Positions 8,843 to 17,666 of a stretch of DNA of 64,000 nucleotides are shown one piece after another. Position 1 is the stretch's first letter. Each line of letters begins with the position of its first letter. The translations under genes and the position numbers were made by a program. Below the pieces are notes generated by a model. It saw nothing but the letters and a program-made list of their open reading frames with translations. It had not been told where the DNA came from and ran no database searches. The stretch comes from F2B08 sp046260445 (GTDB lineage Bacteria; Actinomycetota; Actinomycetes; Actinomycetales; Dermatophilaceae): the NCBI GenBank assembly GCA_046260445.1, contig JBHEPF010000127.1, positions 38,446 to 102,445 on the forward strand, read 5' to 3'.

Positions 8843-11800
8843 GCGACACACCGGTCCACTCGGACCGAGCTCGCCTGACCGCCGTCGACGTCGCCCGGGC
8901 GCTCGGCCTCGAACACGACCCGACGCCTGAGCAGGCGGCCGTCATCGAGGCGCCGCTGGAGCCGCTGCTCGTCGTCGCCGGTGCCGGCTCGGGCAAGACC
9001 GAGACGATGGCGGCGCGCGTCGTGTGGCTCGTCGCCAACGGGCTCGCCGATCCGGAGCAGGTGCTGGGCCTGACCTTCACCCGCAAGGCGGCGAGCGAGC
9101 TGTCCGCCCGCGTCGAGCGGCGTCTGCGGACGCTGCGGGACGTCGGGCTCTGGACACCGGAACCAGCACGGGACTCGACCTCCGGAGCAGCAGCCGACGC
9201 CTTCGCGGGCCGACCGACGATCTCCACCTACCACTCCTACGCCGGCTCGATCGTCGCTGACTTCGGCCTGCGGCTCGGGGTCGAGCCCACCGTGCGACTG
9301 CTCACCGAGGCCGCGACGTGGCAGCTCGCCTACGAGGCGGCGGTGCGCTTCGACGGTGACGTGTCCGACTTCGACCTCACCGAGTCCTCACTCACCAACG
9401 CCACCCTCAACCTCTCCGGCGAGCTGGCTGAGCACCTCGTCGACCTCGGTGCGGTCGAGGACTACTTCCGCGGCTGTGCCCGGACGCTCGCAGGTCTGCC
9501 CCTGGGTCCGAAGGCCAGGGTCCTTCCGCCCGACGTGCGCGGCGCGGTCGCCTCGCTGCGTGCTCGCTGCGTGGCGGTCGACGTCGCCCGACGATACGCC
9601 GGGCTCAAGTCGTCGCGGGACGCCATGGACTTCGCCGACCAGATGGCGCTCGCCGCCAGGCTGGCGCGCGACTTCCCCGACATCGCGGCGATCGAGCAGG
9701 AGCGCTTCCGGATCGTGCTCCTCGATGAGTTCCAGGACACCTCCCACGCACAGCTCGAGCTGCTCCGGTCGCTCTTCTCGCAGACGGCGGTGACGGCCGT
9801 GGGCGACCCCCACCAGTCCATCTACGGATGGCGCGGAGCGAGCGCGACGACCCTGGCCGCCTTTCAGCAGGCCTTCTCCGACGACGGAGCCGTGGCCCCC
9901 GAGCGCACGGTCCGGGCGCTGCCCCTGGCGACGAGCTGGCGCAACGCTGAGCGCATCCTCACCGTCGCCAACGCGGTCGCCGCGCCCTTGCGTGAGCGAC
10001 TCACCGTGCCCGTCGCCGAGCTGAGCCCGCGCCCTGGGGCTCCTCACGGTCGGGTGTTCGTCGCCCGCCACGAGACCGACCAGGGGGAGGCCGCCGCCCT
10101 CGCGCAGTGGCTGGGAGACCGGGGAGCGGGTGGTTCGGGGGTGTCGGCGGCGGTCCTGTGTCGCAAGCGGCGCCAGTTCCGCCCCGTGATGGAGGCGCTC
10201 GAGGCGCGAGGCATCCCCTTCGAGGTCGTCGGGCTGGGCGGGCTGCTCCTCACCCCCGAGGTCGAGGACGTCGTCGCGCTGCTCAACGTCGTCCACGACC
10301 CCACGAGGGGGGACCACCTCATGCGGCTCCTTCTCGGTCCGCTGGTTCGTCTCGGCGCCGCCGACCTCGACGGCCTCTGGGCCTATGCGCGACACCGCCA
10401 ACGCGAGACCGCGGCTGTACGCCCGGCGAGGGTGCGCGACCAGGCCCGCGAGGCAGCCGAGACCGCCACACTGGTCGAGGCCGTCGAGGACCTTCCCGCT
10501 CCCGGCTGGCAGGGTCCGCGGGGTGAGTCGATCTCCGCGCTCGCCCTGGAGCGGCTGGCAGCACTCGCCGAGATCGTCCGGTTGGTGCGCCGAGAGACGG
10601 CACTGCCGCTGCCGGATCTCGTCAATGCCGCGGAGCGGGCGCTCGGCCTCGACGTCGAGGTCGCCGCCCGGCCCGGCTACTACCTCTCCGCTGCGCGAGC
10701 CCACCTCGATGCCTTCGTCGACATCGCCGCGGAGTTCTCCGCGAGCGCCGACCGGGTCACCCTCGGCGCGTTCCTCGCCTGGCTGGATGCCGCAGAGGAG
10801 CATGAGCGGGGACTCGAGACGCGTGCTGCGGACAGCGCGAGCGGGCCGGTCGCGATCATGACGGTCCATGCGGCCAAGGGCCTGGAGTGGGATCTCGTGG
10901 CCGTCCCCGGACTGGTCGAGGCGACCTTCCCGACCCACAACAGCACGACGTCCTCGGCCAAGACCGGTCGGTGGACGATCGGTCCGCAGACCGGCAAGGG
11001 ATGGCTCGGGTCGGTCACCGGGGCCGGCATACCCCATGCGTTGCGCGGGGACCGCGCCGCGCTGCCGGATCTGGACTGGAGGAACCTGGCCGACACCGGC
11101 GAGGCGAGGACGGCCCTGGCTCATTACACGGAGCAGATGGGGGAGCATGCGATGGACGAGGAGCGCCGGCTCGCCTACGTCGCGGTCACGCGGGCCCGGG
11201 ACCAGCTCCTCCTCAGCTGCTCGGTGTGGGGTCCGCAGAAGACCCCGCGCGTCACCTCGCGGTTTCTCGTGGACGCCCTCGCGGGAGCAGGGCTCCTCGA
11301 CATCGCCCCCGAGGAGCGCGTCGCGCACCTCGACGATGCCCGGCTCGCACTGGGGCGGGACGAGACGGTCACCGTCCTCACCTGGGCGCCGATGCCGCCC
11401 GTCCTGGACCCGGTGCGCCCGGAGTCCACCATCGAGCGTGCCACGCTCTGGCCGGTGATCACCGACGCCGCCGATGGTCGCGACGAGGTGCGGGAGCGGG
11501 CTGCGGAGGCGATCTCCGCCGCTGTCCGGGTCGGAGGGTGGGGTGAGATCGATCCCCAGGACCCGATCCGGTCGCTGGTGGAGCGCATCCTCGCCCAGGA
11601 GGGTCTGCAGGCTCGACCGGTCGATGCGGTCCCTGCGCTCGAGTCGATCTCGGCCTCCAACGTCGTCGCCGCCGCTCGCTCGCCGAGAGCCTTCGCGGCG
11701 GGTCTGCGCCGGCCCATGCCGGGGCCGCCGAACCCCGCCGCTCGACGTGGCACGCGCTTCCACGCCTTCGTCGAGCAGCACTACGGCAGCGCGGCGATGC

Positions 11801-12249
11801 TCGACTGGGACGAGCTGCCGGGCAGCGCCGACGCGGACGCTCAGCGGGAGGAGGAGCAGGATCTGGCCGTCATGAAGGCGCACTTCCTCCAGAGCGAGTG
11901 GGCCGAGATGAGGCCGCTCGCTCTGGAGACCGACGTGGAGACCGTCCTGCCCACGGCGCACGGGCCGGTCTCCGTCCGGGGTCGCATCGACGCGGTGTTC
12001 ACCCGGGAGGACGGCGGTGTGACCATCATCGACTGGAAGTCGGGGGCTCCCGGCTCCCCGGACGACCTCGCCGCCCGTGCCATCCAGCTCGGGGTGTACG
12101 CGCTCGCGTGGGAGCGCATCCATGACCTCGCACCGGGGTCGGTCGGTGTCGCGTTCTACTTCGCAGCGACGGGGGAGACCGTCTGGCCCGATGCGCCCTC
12201 AGAGGCGGACGTCGTCGCCGTGCTCGACGCCGTCGGCATCGTCAGCTGA
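8839..12249 (+). CDS. adnB: AdnB-type subunit of the AdnAB ATP-dependent helicase-nuclease
   Basis: 1136 residues. All SF1A helicase motifs look intact: Walker A VAGAGSGKTE (near 47-54), TFTRKAA, LLDEFQDTSHAQ (near 296), DPHQSIYGWRGA, TVHAAKGLEW (near 674) and VAVTRARDQL. This is therefore the working motor of the pair. The C-terminal nuclease has GRIDAV and IIDWKSG (near 1064). The ATG overlaps the adnA stop. The 3' end overlaps the convergent phosphotransferase-like gene by 51 bp. It acts with AdnA in end resection and replaces RecBCD/AddAB in this lineage. Confidence 0.92.
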   Translation: MSDTPVHSDRARLTAVDVARALGLEHDPTPEQAAVIEAPLEPLLVVAGAGSGKTETMAARVVWLVANGLADPEQVLGLTFTRKAASELSARVERRLRTLRDVGLWTPEPARDSTSGAAADAFAGRPTISTYHSYAGSIVADFGLRLGVEPTVRLLTEAATWQLAYEAAVRFDGDVSDFDLTESSLTNATLNLSGELAEHLVDLGAVEDYFRGCARTLAGLPLGPKARVLPPDVRGAVASLRARCVAVDVARRYAGLKSSRDAMDFADQMALAARLARDFPDIAAIEQERFRIVLLDEFQDTSHAQLELLRSLFSQTAVTAVGDPHQSIYGWRGASATTLAAFQQAFSDDGAVAPERTVRALPLATSWRNAERILTVANAVAAPLRERLTVPVAELSPRPGAPHGRVFVARHETDQGEAAALAQWLGDRGAGGSGVSAAVLCRKRRQFRPVMEALEARGIPFEVVGLGGLLLTPEVEDVVALLNVVHDPTRGDHLMRLLLGPLVRLGAADLDGLWAYARHRQRETAAVRPARVRDQAREAAETATLVEAVEDLPAPGWQGPRGESISALALERLAALAEIVRLVRRETALPLPDLVNAAERALGLDVEVAARPGYYLSAARAHLDAFVDIAAEFSASADRVTLGAFLAWLDAAEEHERGLETRAADSASGPVAIMTVHAAKGLEWDLVAVPGLVEATFPTHNSTTSSAKTGRWTIGPQTGKGWLGSVTGAGIPHALRGDRAALPDLDWRNLADTGEARTALAHYTEQMGEHAMDEERRLAYVAVTRARDQLLLSCSVWGPQKTPRVTSRFLVDALAGAGLLDIAPEERVAHLDDARLALGRDETVTVLTWAPMPPVLDPVRPESTIERATLWPVITDAADGRDEVRERAAEAISAAVRVGGWGEIDPQDPIRSLVERILAQEGLQARPVDAVPALESISASNVVAAARSPRAFAAGLRRPMPGPPNPAARRGTRFHAFVEQHYGSAAMLDWDELPGSADADAQREEEQDLAVMKAHFLQSEWAEMRPLALETDVETVLPTAHGPVSVRGRIDAVFTREDGGVTIIDWKSGAPGSPDDLAARAIQLGVYALAWERIHDLAPGSVGVAFYFAATGETVWPDAPSEADVVAVLDAVGIVS

Positions 12250-13581
12250 GTCCGGAGCGGGAGCCGGGTCTGGATCGGGAACCGAGTCGGGTCCGGTTCC
12301 GCTCCCGTCGGTCGTGGAGTCCGCCTCGTCGACGTCCGCGTCGGGTTGCTCCGGCTGGGTTGTCCGGGAGTCCCCCTCGTCCGAGAAGCCTGTGACGGCC
12401 TCGGCTGGCATCGCGATCACGTCGATGACGTCCGTCGCGTCGCCGTCGGGTGAGGTGGGTTCGCTCTGGGCCGCGTTCGGATCACCGGACCCGGTCCTCT
12501 CATCGGTCACCTCAGCGGCCATACCCACAGCCGTCGGATGCGGCCTCGCCCACGACCCGGACCTCCCGGCCGGCTCCGGACTCTCGGCCGCAACCGGAGG
12601 TGCAGCCCGGAAGGACACGGGTGGCGCGGGGACGATCCGGAGTCGCCGGGCGTGCACCTCGCTGTGCACGGTGTCGTCGAGGCGGCGCAGCCGCGCAGTC
12701 GTCGCCTCGGTCGCGACCTCGTCCCTCGCGCCGACGGCCCGCAGCAGCGTCGCGAGCAGAGCGAGCTCGCTCACCAGCCGGGCCCGGGCGAGGATGTGCT
12801 CGTCGGGTCGCTCGACCCGCACGTGGGCGTACGCCCTGTGCACCGCATGCACGACCTCGGGCCTGGCGTCGGTGACGAGCGCGGCGAAGTCGTCAGCGGG
12901 ATCGGCGACCTTGGCCGCCTCCCAACCGGTGACGCCGCGGATCGTCGCCCGCGTGGCGTCCGCCCGGTCGGGGAAGGTGACGAGGACGTCGGAGCCGGAG
13001 AGCGCGCCGTGGATCGGGGTCGGGGCGAAGCGCCACAGCCGCACGTCGTCGAGGGCCTCCTCCCATCGGGCGAGGAGCCCGGAGGGGACCCGTCCCGTCG
13101 CCGCACCACGGTCGATCTCGGCGAGGTGGCGCTTGCGGTAGCTCTCCGCGTCGTAGGAAGCGAGACCGGCCTCGTCGTAGAGCGCCCGGTCGACGTTGTG
13201 GATCATGGCGATGGTGCGGCCGAGCTCGGCGGTCACGGGGTGACCTGGTTGTAGCGCGGCGAGGTCGAGAGGGTGTCCGGGAATGTAGCTGTGGACGGCA
13301 GCGCGCCCGATCTTCGGGATCGGCGCGAACCCCTTGGGTGCGGGGACAGCGAACGGCACCCTGCGCACGAGCAGCGCGAGCATGGCGAGGCTGGCGTCCA
13401 TATGCGCAGCCGCGACCTCGGTGCGCGGGGCGCGAATGACCCATCGCCGCTGTTGGGTGTCCTGGATGAACGCCACGTCGAAGTGCTCGTCCGCGCCTCC
13501 CATGACCTCCTGGACCGCCATCGGGTCGAGGCCGGGCACAGCAGCGCTTGCGAGCGCGGCAAGTCGAAGCGAACGATCCAC
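12199..13581 (-). CDS. aminoglycoside-phosphotransferase-fold protein, probable pseudokinase
   Basis: About 460 residues from GTG 13581. An alternative GTG at 13626 adds 15 residues, and neither start has a clear ribosome site. Residues about 20-320 follow the APH/choline-kinase fold. The catalytic HGD-x4-N motif reads HGALSGSDVL, so the catalytic Asp is Ala and the metal-binding Asn is replaced. The usual IDW-x-D position reads GVTGWEAAKVADPADD. This suggests loss of kinase chemistry. The last 120 residues are a disordered, Asp/Pro-rich acidic tail. Its 3' end overlaps adnB and it is divergent from nudC. Homologues occupy this position in related genomes (from memory), so a link to AdnAB is possible. 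Confidence 0.75.
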   Translation of the reverse strand: MDRSLRLAALASAAVPGLDPMAVQEVMGGADEHFDVAFIQDTQQRRWVIRAPRTEVAAAHMDASLAMLALLVRRVPFAVPAPKGFAPIPKIGRAAVHSYIPGHPLDLAALQPGHPVTAELGRTIAMIHNVDRALYDEAGLASYDAESYRKRHLAEIDRGAATGRVPSGLLARWEEALDDVRLWRFAPTPIHGALSGSDVLVTFPDRADATRATIRGVTGWEAAKVADPADDFAALVTDARPEVVHAVHRAYAHVRVERPDEHILARARLVSELALLATLLRAVGARDEVATEATTARLRRLDDTVHSEVHARRLRIVPAPPVSFRAAPPVAAESPEPAGRSGSWARPHPTAVGMAAEVTDERTGSGDPNAAQSEPTSPDGDATDVIDVIAMPAEAVTGFSDEGDSRTTQPEQPDADVDEADSTTDGSGTGPDSVPDPDPAPAPDSADDADGVEHGDDVRL

Positions 13582-13676
13582 GAGCCCACCGTATGCGGTG
13601 CTCGCCACAGATCCGGTGAGGGACACACGGTGCAGGGCAGCGGGACCACGATGCGCAGGTCACTACGCTGCTCGGT

Positions 13677-14591
13677 GTGAGCCGACTCCCCGAGGTGGTC
13701 TTCGCGGGCGGTGCCATCGACCGGGCCGCTTACCGCCGCACCGATCCTGCTCTGCTCACCTCGCTCATCGCCGATCCCACGACGCGCGTCATCGACATGT
13801 CGGGGGAGGGTTTCGTCGTCGGTGACGACGGCTCGTTCGCGCTGCGCCCCCCGGGCCCGGCCGACCACGAGGCCGAGCTGGTCGTGTTCCTCGGGGAGGG
13901 CATGATCCAGGGAGAGGTGCGTACGGCATACCTCCTCGTCGTGCCTCGAGAGCTGGAGGCGACCCGCCCGACAGTGGGGCTGCCGCACCTGGCGGGCGGC
14001 CTCGACGCGGACACGGCATCTCTCGTCGTCACCTCTCTCGGCCTGGTCAACTGGCACCGCACCCACCCACGGTGCAGCCGCTGCGGTGCCCCGACCGAGC
14101 CCGACCTCGCAGGCTGGATCCGTCGGTGCCCTCAGGACGGCAGCGACCACTACCCGCGCACCGACATCGCGGTCATCATGGCCGTGACGGACCCCGAGGA
14201 CCGGCTGCTCCTCGGCCGGGCACCGAGCTGGCCGCAGGGGCGGATGTCGATCCTCGCCGGCTTCGTCGAGCCGGGGGAGACCCTCGAGCAGGCGGTTGCC
14301 CGCGAGGTCCGCGAGGAGGTGGGGATCGACGTGCAGGACGTGGAGTACGTCGCCGACCAGCCGTGGCCCTTCCCGTCCTCGCTCATGGTGGGCTTCACGG
14401 CTCGGGCGGTGCAGACCGACCTCGTGCTCGACCCGGTCGAGATCGCCGAGGCGCGCTGGGTCGACCGCGGTGACGTCCCGGGTCTCATCGCGCGGGGCCA
14501 GTACCGCCCGAGCCCGGGGTTCTCGATCTCGCGGGCCCTCGTCGAGGACTGGTTCGGCGGTCCGCTTCCTAGCGTCCCAAACGGGCCATGA
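13677..14591 (+). CDS. nudC: NAD(+)/NADH diphosphatase NudC
   Basis: 304 residues. A zinc-ribbon segment begins CSRCG (near residue 131) and continues to RRCPQDG. The Nudix box GFVEPGETLEQAVAREVREE spans about 195-217, and the NudC-specific QPWPFPSSLM follows. The enzyme hydrolyses NADH and removes NAD caps from RNA 5' ends. The GTG start at 13677 lies 7 nt after TACGCT with no Shine-Dalgarno sequence, consistent with a leaderless mRNA. Its 3' end overlaps the convergent mycoredoxin gene by 23 bp. Confidence 0.92.
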   Translation: MSRLPEVVFAGGAIDRAAYRRTDPALLTSLIADPTTRVIDMSGEGFVVGDDGSFALRPPGPADHEAELVVFLGEGMIQGEVRTAYLLVVPRELEATRPTVGLPHLAGGLDADTASLVVTSLGLVNWHRTHPRCSRCGAPTEPDLAGWIRRCPQDGSDHYPRTDIAVIMAVTDPEDRLLLGRAPSWPQGRMSILAGFVEPGETLEQAVAREVREEVGIDVQDVEYVADQPWPFPSSLMVGFTARAVQTDLVLDPVEIAEARWVDRGDVPGLIARGQYRPSPGFSISRALVEDWFGGPLPSVPNGP

Positions 14592-14841
14592 CCTCGTAGG
14601 ACGAGGGGTTCGTCGCGGTCGAGCCGTCCGGGAAGACCACGGTGGGAACGGTCCGGTTGCCGTCATTGACCGTCATCACGACCTCTGCCGCGTCCGGGGT
14701 CCCGTCGATGTCCACCTCGGTGTAGTCGACCTGGTCGCGGTCGAGCTGGTGCTTGAGCCTGCGGCAGAAGCCACACCACGACGTGGTGAGAAGGGTGACA
14801 GTGCCGCCTGCCGGCGTGAACTGCTCGGTCGAGGTCGTCAT
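14569..14841 (-). CDS. mycoredoxin (glutaredoxin-like, CxxC)
   Basis: 90 residues, a single thioredoxin-fold domain. The active site TSWCGFCRRLK is a CGFC variant of the usual glutaredoxin CPYC or mycoredoxin CGYC. The TVPTVVFPDGS loop with the cis-proline and the NPSS near the end are typical of Mrx1. Mycoredoxin reduces mycothiol-protein mixed disulfides in actinobacteria. The ATG at 14841 is chosen because upstream codons add non-conserved sequence. It is convergent with nudC and divergent from uvrD2. The SigR/RsrA pair elsewhere in the window belongs to the same thiol-stress network. Confidence 0.88.
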   Translation of the reverse strand: MTTSTEQFTPAGGTVTLLTTSWCGFCRRLKHQLDRDQVDYTEVDIDGTPDAAEVVMTVNDGNRTVPTVVFPDGSTATNPSSYEVMARLGR

Positions 14842-14918
14842 GGCGGTGACCCTAATGCACCGTGCCGGGCTGCGACCCATCGGTCGCTGTCGGACCCGGG
14901 TGAGAGACTGACGTCGTC

Positions 14919-17024
14919 ATGGCCGCCCCCGTCCCTCCCCCCGATCCCGACGCGATCCTCGCTGCCCTGGACCCCGAACAGCGGGCCGTCGCGTCTGATC
15001 CGCGGGGGCCCATGTGCGTCCTCGCCGGGGCCGGCACCGGCAAGACCCGGGCCATCACCCACCGCATCGCGTACGCGGTGCACGCCGGTATCTTCGCTCC
15101 CACCCAGATGCTCGCGGTCACCTTCACCGCCCGGGCCGCCGGCGAGATGCGCACCCGGTTGCGGGTGCTCGGCGTCGACGGGGCGCAGGCGCGCACGTTC
15201 CACGCTGCGGCCCTGCGCCAGCTGCACTACTTCTGGCCGCAGGCCGTCGGCGGGGGCGCGCCGCAGGTCGTGAAGCACAAGGCTCCCCTCGTGGCGGAGG
15301 CGCTCGGCCGGCTAAGGATCGATGTCGATCGTGCGGTCATCCGCGACGTCGCCGCCGAGATCGAGTGGGCCAAGGTCTCGATGCTCACCGCAGAGGCCTA
15401 CGCCGCGGCCGCCCGGGCGGCTCGACGCGAGGCGCCGGGGATGGACCTGTCGGCGATGGCCAAGGTGATCGACGCCTACGAGGCGTGCAAGAGCGACCGA
15501 AGCGTCATCGACTTCGAGGACGTCCTGCTCCTCACCGTCGGCATCCTCGAGGACCGGGACGACATCGCGGCCGCTGTCCGTCGTCAGTACCGCGCCTTCG
15601 TCGTCGACGAGTACCAGGACGTGAGTGCCCTCCAGCAGCGTCTGCTCGACGCGTGGGCAGGCGGCCGTGACGACATCTGTGTCGTGGGCGACCCGTCCCA
15701 GACGATCTACTCCTTCACCGGCGCGAGCGACCGGTTCCTCCTCGGGTTCGCCGGTCGCCATCCAGGTGCCCGGACCGTCGAGCTCGTGCGCAACTATCGC
15801 TCGACTCCGGAGATCCTCGCCGTCGCGAACGGCGTCATCGCGGGGCCGACCGCGCGCCAGCACCGACCGCTGCGTCTGGTCGCCCAACGGCCGGCCGGGG
15901 CGCGGCCCACGATCCGGGAGCACGCTGACGAGGCGGCCGAGGCGGACGCCACGGCGACGGCCATCCGGGCCCGTCTCGACGACGGCGCGCCCGCGTCCGA
16001 GATCGCGGTCCTGGTCCGCACCAACGGGCAGACCGAGGCGCTCGAGGCCGCCCTGGCCGACGCGGGGGTGCCCTACCTCGTGCGCGGTGGGGAGCGCTTC
16101 TTCAGCCGGGCGGAGGTGCGTCAGGCGCTGCTCCTCCTGCGCGGGGCGGCGCGCACCGACGACGGTGCGGTGCCGCTGCCCGAGCTCGTCGCAGCGGTCC
16201 TCGGCGGCGCAGGGTGGAGCGCTGAGGCGCCAGGGGTGCGCGGGGCAGCGCGGGAGCGCTGGGAGAGTCTGGGTGCGCTCGTCAGCCTCGCCGAGGAGAC
16301 CGCAGCGCACCGACCCGCGGCCCGTCTCGCCGAGTTCGTCGCCGACCTGGACGAGCGGTCAGCGGCCCAGCATGCCCCGTCGGCCGCCGGGGTGACCCTG
16401 GCGTCCCTCCACGCGGCCAAGGGCCTGGAGTGGGATCACGTCCACCTCGTGGGCTGCAGCGAGGGCTTGCTCCCGATCAGCCTCGCAGACACCCCGGCGG
16501 CGGTCGACGAGGAGCGCCGGCTGCTCTACGTCGGCATCACCCGGGCTCGCGAGAGTCTCTCCATGTCGTATGCGCTCGGCCGCACCCCCTCACGTGGCGG
16601 GCGGCGCCTGTCCCGCTTCCTCCTCGGTCTCGGCGACGCCGTCGATGCCCCGGACAGCACGCCTCGGACCCCACCGCCGGGTCCTTCCCGGCGCCGGAAG
16701 CGCAAGGCGAGCCGTCCCGTCCCCCCGTGCTCGACCTGCGGGGCGACCCTGGACACGGCTGCGGCCCGGACGCTCGGCCGGTGCGAGGCCTGTCCCTCGT
16801 CCGCCGATCCCCAGCTGGTCGCCGCCCTGCGCGAGTGGCGCTCGGCCCGCGCGACGCGCGACAAGGTCCCGGCCTATGTGGTCCTCACCGACGTCACCCT
16901 CCTCGCTCTCGCCGAGCGACGACCCGGCAGCCCCGAGGCTCTCCTGGAGATCCCGGGCATCGCCGAGCGCAAGGTGGAGTCCTACGGCGAGGACCTGCTC
17001 GCCGTGCTGTCCTCGTCCCATTGA
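14919..17024 (+). CDS. uvrD2: ATP-dependent DNA helicase UvrD2 with HRDC domain
   Basis: 701 residues. SF1A motifs are LAGAGTGKTRA (near 36-43), VVDEYQDVSALQQ (near 229), DPSQTIYSFTGA, SLHAAKGLEWDHV (near 497) and YVGITRARESL. After residue 600 come a tetracysteine pair (CSTCG and CEAC) and a C-terminal HRDC domain (residues about 635-700, with ALLEIPGIAERKVESYG). This order of helicase, Cys4 and HRDC is the mycobacterial UvrD2 arrangement. It is a 3'-5' helicase for repair or replication restart and is essential in mycobacteria. It is the third UvrD-like gene in 12 kb. Confidence 0.93.
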   Translation: MAAPVPPPDPDAILAALDPEQRAVASDPRGPMCVLAGAGTGKTRAITHRIAYAVHAGIFAPTQMLAVTFTARAAGEMRTRLRVLGVDGAQARTFHAAALRQLHYFWPQAVGGGAPQVVKHKAPLVAEALGRLRIDVDRAVIRDVAAEIEWAKVSMLTAEAYAAAARAARREAPGMDLSAMAKVIDAYEACKSDRSVIDFEDVLLLTVGILEDRDDIAAAVRRQYRAFVVDEYQDVSALQQRLLDAWAGGRDDICVVGDPSQTIYSFTGASDRFLLGFAGRHPGARTVELVRNYRSTPEILAVANGVIAGPTARQHRPLRLVAQRPAGARPTIREHADEAAEADATATAIRARLDDGAPASEIAVLVRTNGQTEALEAALADAGVPYLVRGGERFFSRAEVRQALLLLRGAARTDDGAVPLPELVAAVLGGAGWSAEAPGVRGAARERWESLGALVSLAEETAAHRPAARLAEFVADLDERSAAQHAPSAAGVTLASLHAAKGLEWDHVHLVGCSEGLLPISLADTPAAVDEERRLLYVGITRARESLSMSYALGRTPSRGGRRLSRFLLGLGDAVDAPDSTPRTPPPGPSRRRKRKASRPVPPCSTCGATLDTAAARTLGRCEACPSSADPQLVAALREWRSARATRDKVPAYVVLTDVTLLALAERRPGSPEALLEIPGIAERKVESYGEDLLAVLSSSH

Positions 17025-17082
17025 CACCCCTCCGGAATGCCGCCCCACCCTCCGTTCGGCTCATCCTGCGGGTGCTCGTCGA

Positions 17083-17120
17083 CAATTCCGTTGCGCCCTG
17101 CGCGCCCCTGCCTCTACTCT
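17083..17120 (+). promoter_or_regulatory. whiB7 promoter with AT-rich WhiB7 box
   Basis: A short AT-rich block (ACAATT, 17082-17087) sits 3 bp before a -35 element TTGCGC (17091-17096). An 18-nt spacer leads to -10 TACTCT (17115-17120). An AT-rich element just upstream of the -35 is the known hallmark of WhiB7-activated promoters, including autoregulated whiB7. The predicted start near 17127 gives a leader of about 540 nt. Confidence 0.65.
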
Positions 17121-17212
17121 GGCCAGACGTGCCCTCCGGGGGACGCCGACCACAGCCTGACGACAGCGTCATGGCCAAGAGGACGCCAGGCTACGAGCGA
17201 GAGGAGGCCCCG

Positions 17213-17428
17213 GTGAAGATGACGATGACGACCCAGACCGGTGCCTTCGCCGTGCCCGCGCGCGTCCTCGACGACGCCGCCGGCTACCGCGACCGTGGCA
17301 CCACCGGGCTTCGCGCGACCGCTTTCGGATCCACCCCGGTCCCGAGCGCCTCGCGCATCGCGTCCGCCTGGACCACCGTCGATGTCCCGACCTTTATGGC
17401 TGTCCGCCATGGAGGTGCACACGGATAA
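17213..17428 (+). CDS. upstream ORF in the whiB7 leader (71 codons)
   Basis: The frame opens at GTG 17213 or ATG 17219 after a strong GAGAGGAGG site and ends at TAA 17426-17428. The product (MKMTMTTQTG...) has no recognisable domain. Its third-codon GC preference is only moderate, so its translation probably matters more than its product. In mycobacteria and Streptomyces, whiB7/wblC leaders carry uORFs whose impaired translation under ribosome-targeting antibiotics relieves premature termination. The TAA lies inside a hairpin (17414-17444) and is followed by an intrinsic terminator 31 nt later, which fits that mechanism. An in-frame ATG at 17171 lacks a ribosome site. Confidence 0.65.
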   Translation: MKMTMTTQTGAFAVPARVLDDAAGYRDRGTTGLRATAFGSTPVPSASRIASAWTTVDVPTFMAVRHGGAHG

Positions 17429-17444
17429 CGATCCGTATCGCACC
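17414..17444 (+). promoter_or_regulatory. hairpin overlapping the whiB7 uORF stop codon
   Basis: The inner stem is ACGGAT/ATCCGT (17421-17426 with 17431-17436, loop AACG). The outer stem is GGTGC/GCACC (17414-17418 with 17440-17444). The uORF stop TAA (17426-17428) lies in the stem-loop, so a terminating or stalled ribosome would melt it. A second small stem, CCTC-TTCA-GAGG (17449-17460), shares bases with the left arm of the terminator that follows. These are the elements expected for a switch between anti-terminator and terminator. Confidence 0.55.
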
Positions 17445-17458
17445 CAGACCTCTTCAGA

Positions 17459-17492
17459 GGCCGCGGACCCAGCCGGGGATCCGCGGCCTTTT
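17459..17492 (+). terminator. intrinsic terminator in the whiB7 leader (attenuator)
   Basis: A perfect 9-bp stem GGCCGCGGA (17459-17467) pairs with TCCGCGGCC (17480-17488), with a 12-nt loop and then TTTT. It sits 31 nt after the uORF stop and 175 nt before the whiB7 start codon, so it terminates the whiB7 transcript early rather than ending a gene. Confidence 0.8.
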
Positions 17493-17666
17493 GCGTTGTC
17501 CCCACCCTTTCGTCCACTCCCAGCCCAGACCCCGAGCCAAGACCAGCCAAGACCCATGGCGACCCCGGAGCCCACGATGACCCTCCTCGACCCGAGCAGA
17601 CACCCACCGCTCACCCGACCACCGCATACCCCCTCACCCGAGACCCCAGATCAGGAGGTGCCCGAG

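Noticed and set aside
9388..12123. A 911-residue open frame on the minus strand
   Set aside because: It is entirely antisense to adnB, whose motifs are intact. Long antisense frames are expected in very GC-rich genes.
17171..17212. Earlier in-frame ATG (17171) for the whiB7 leader ORF
   Set aside because: No ribosome site upstream, whereas GAGAGGAGG precedes GTG 17213.
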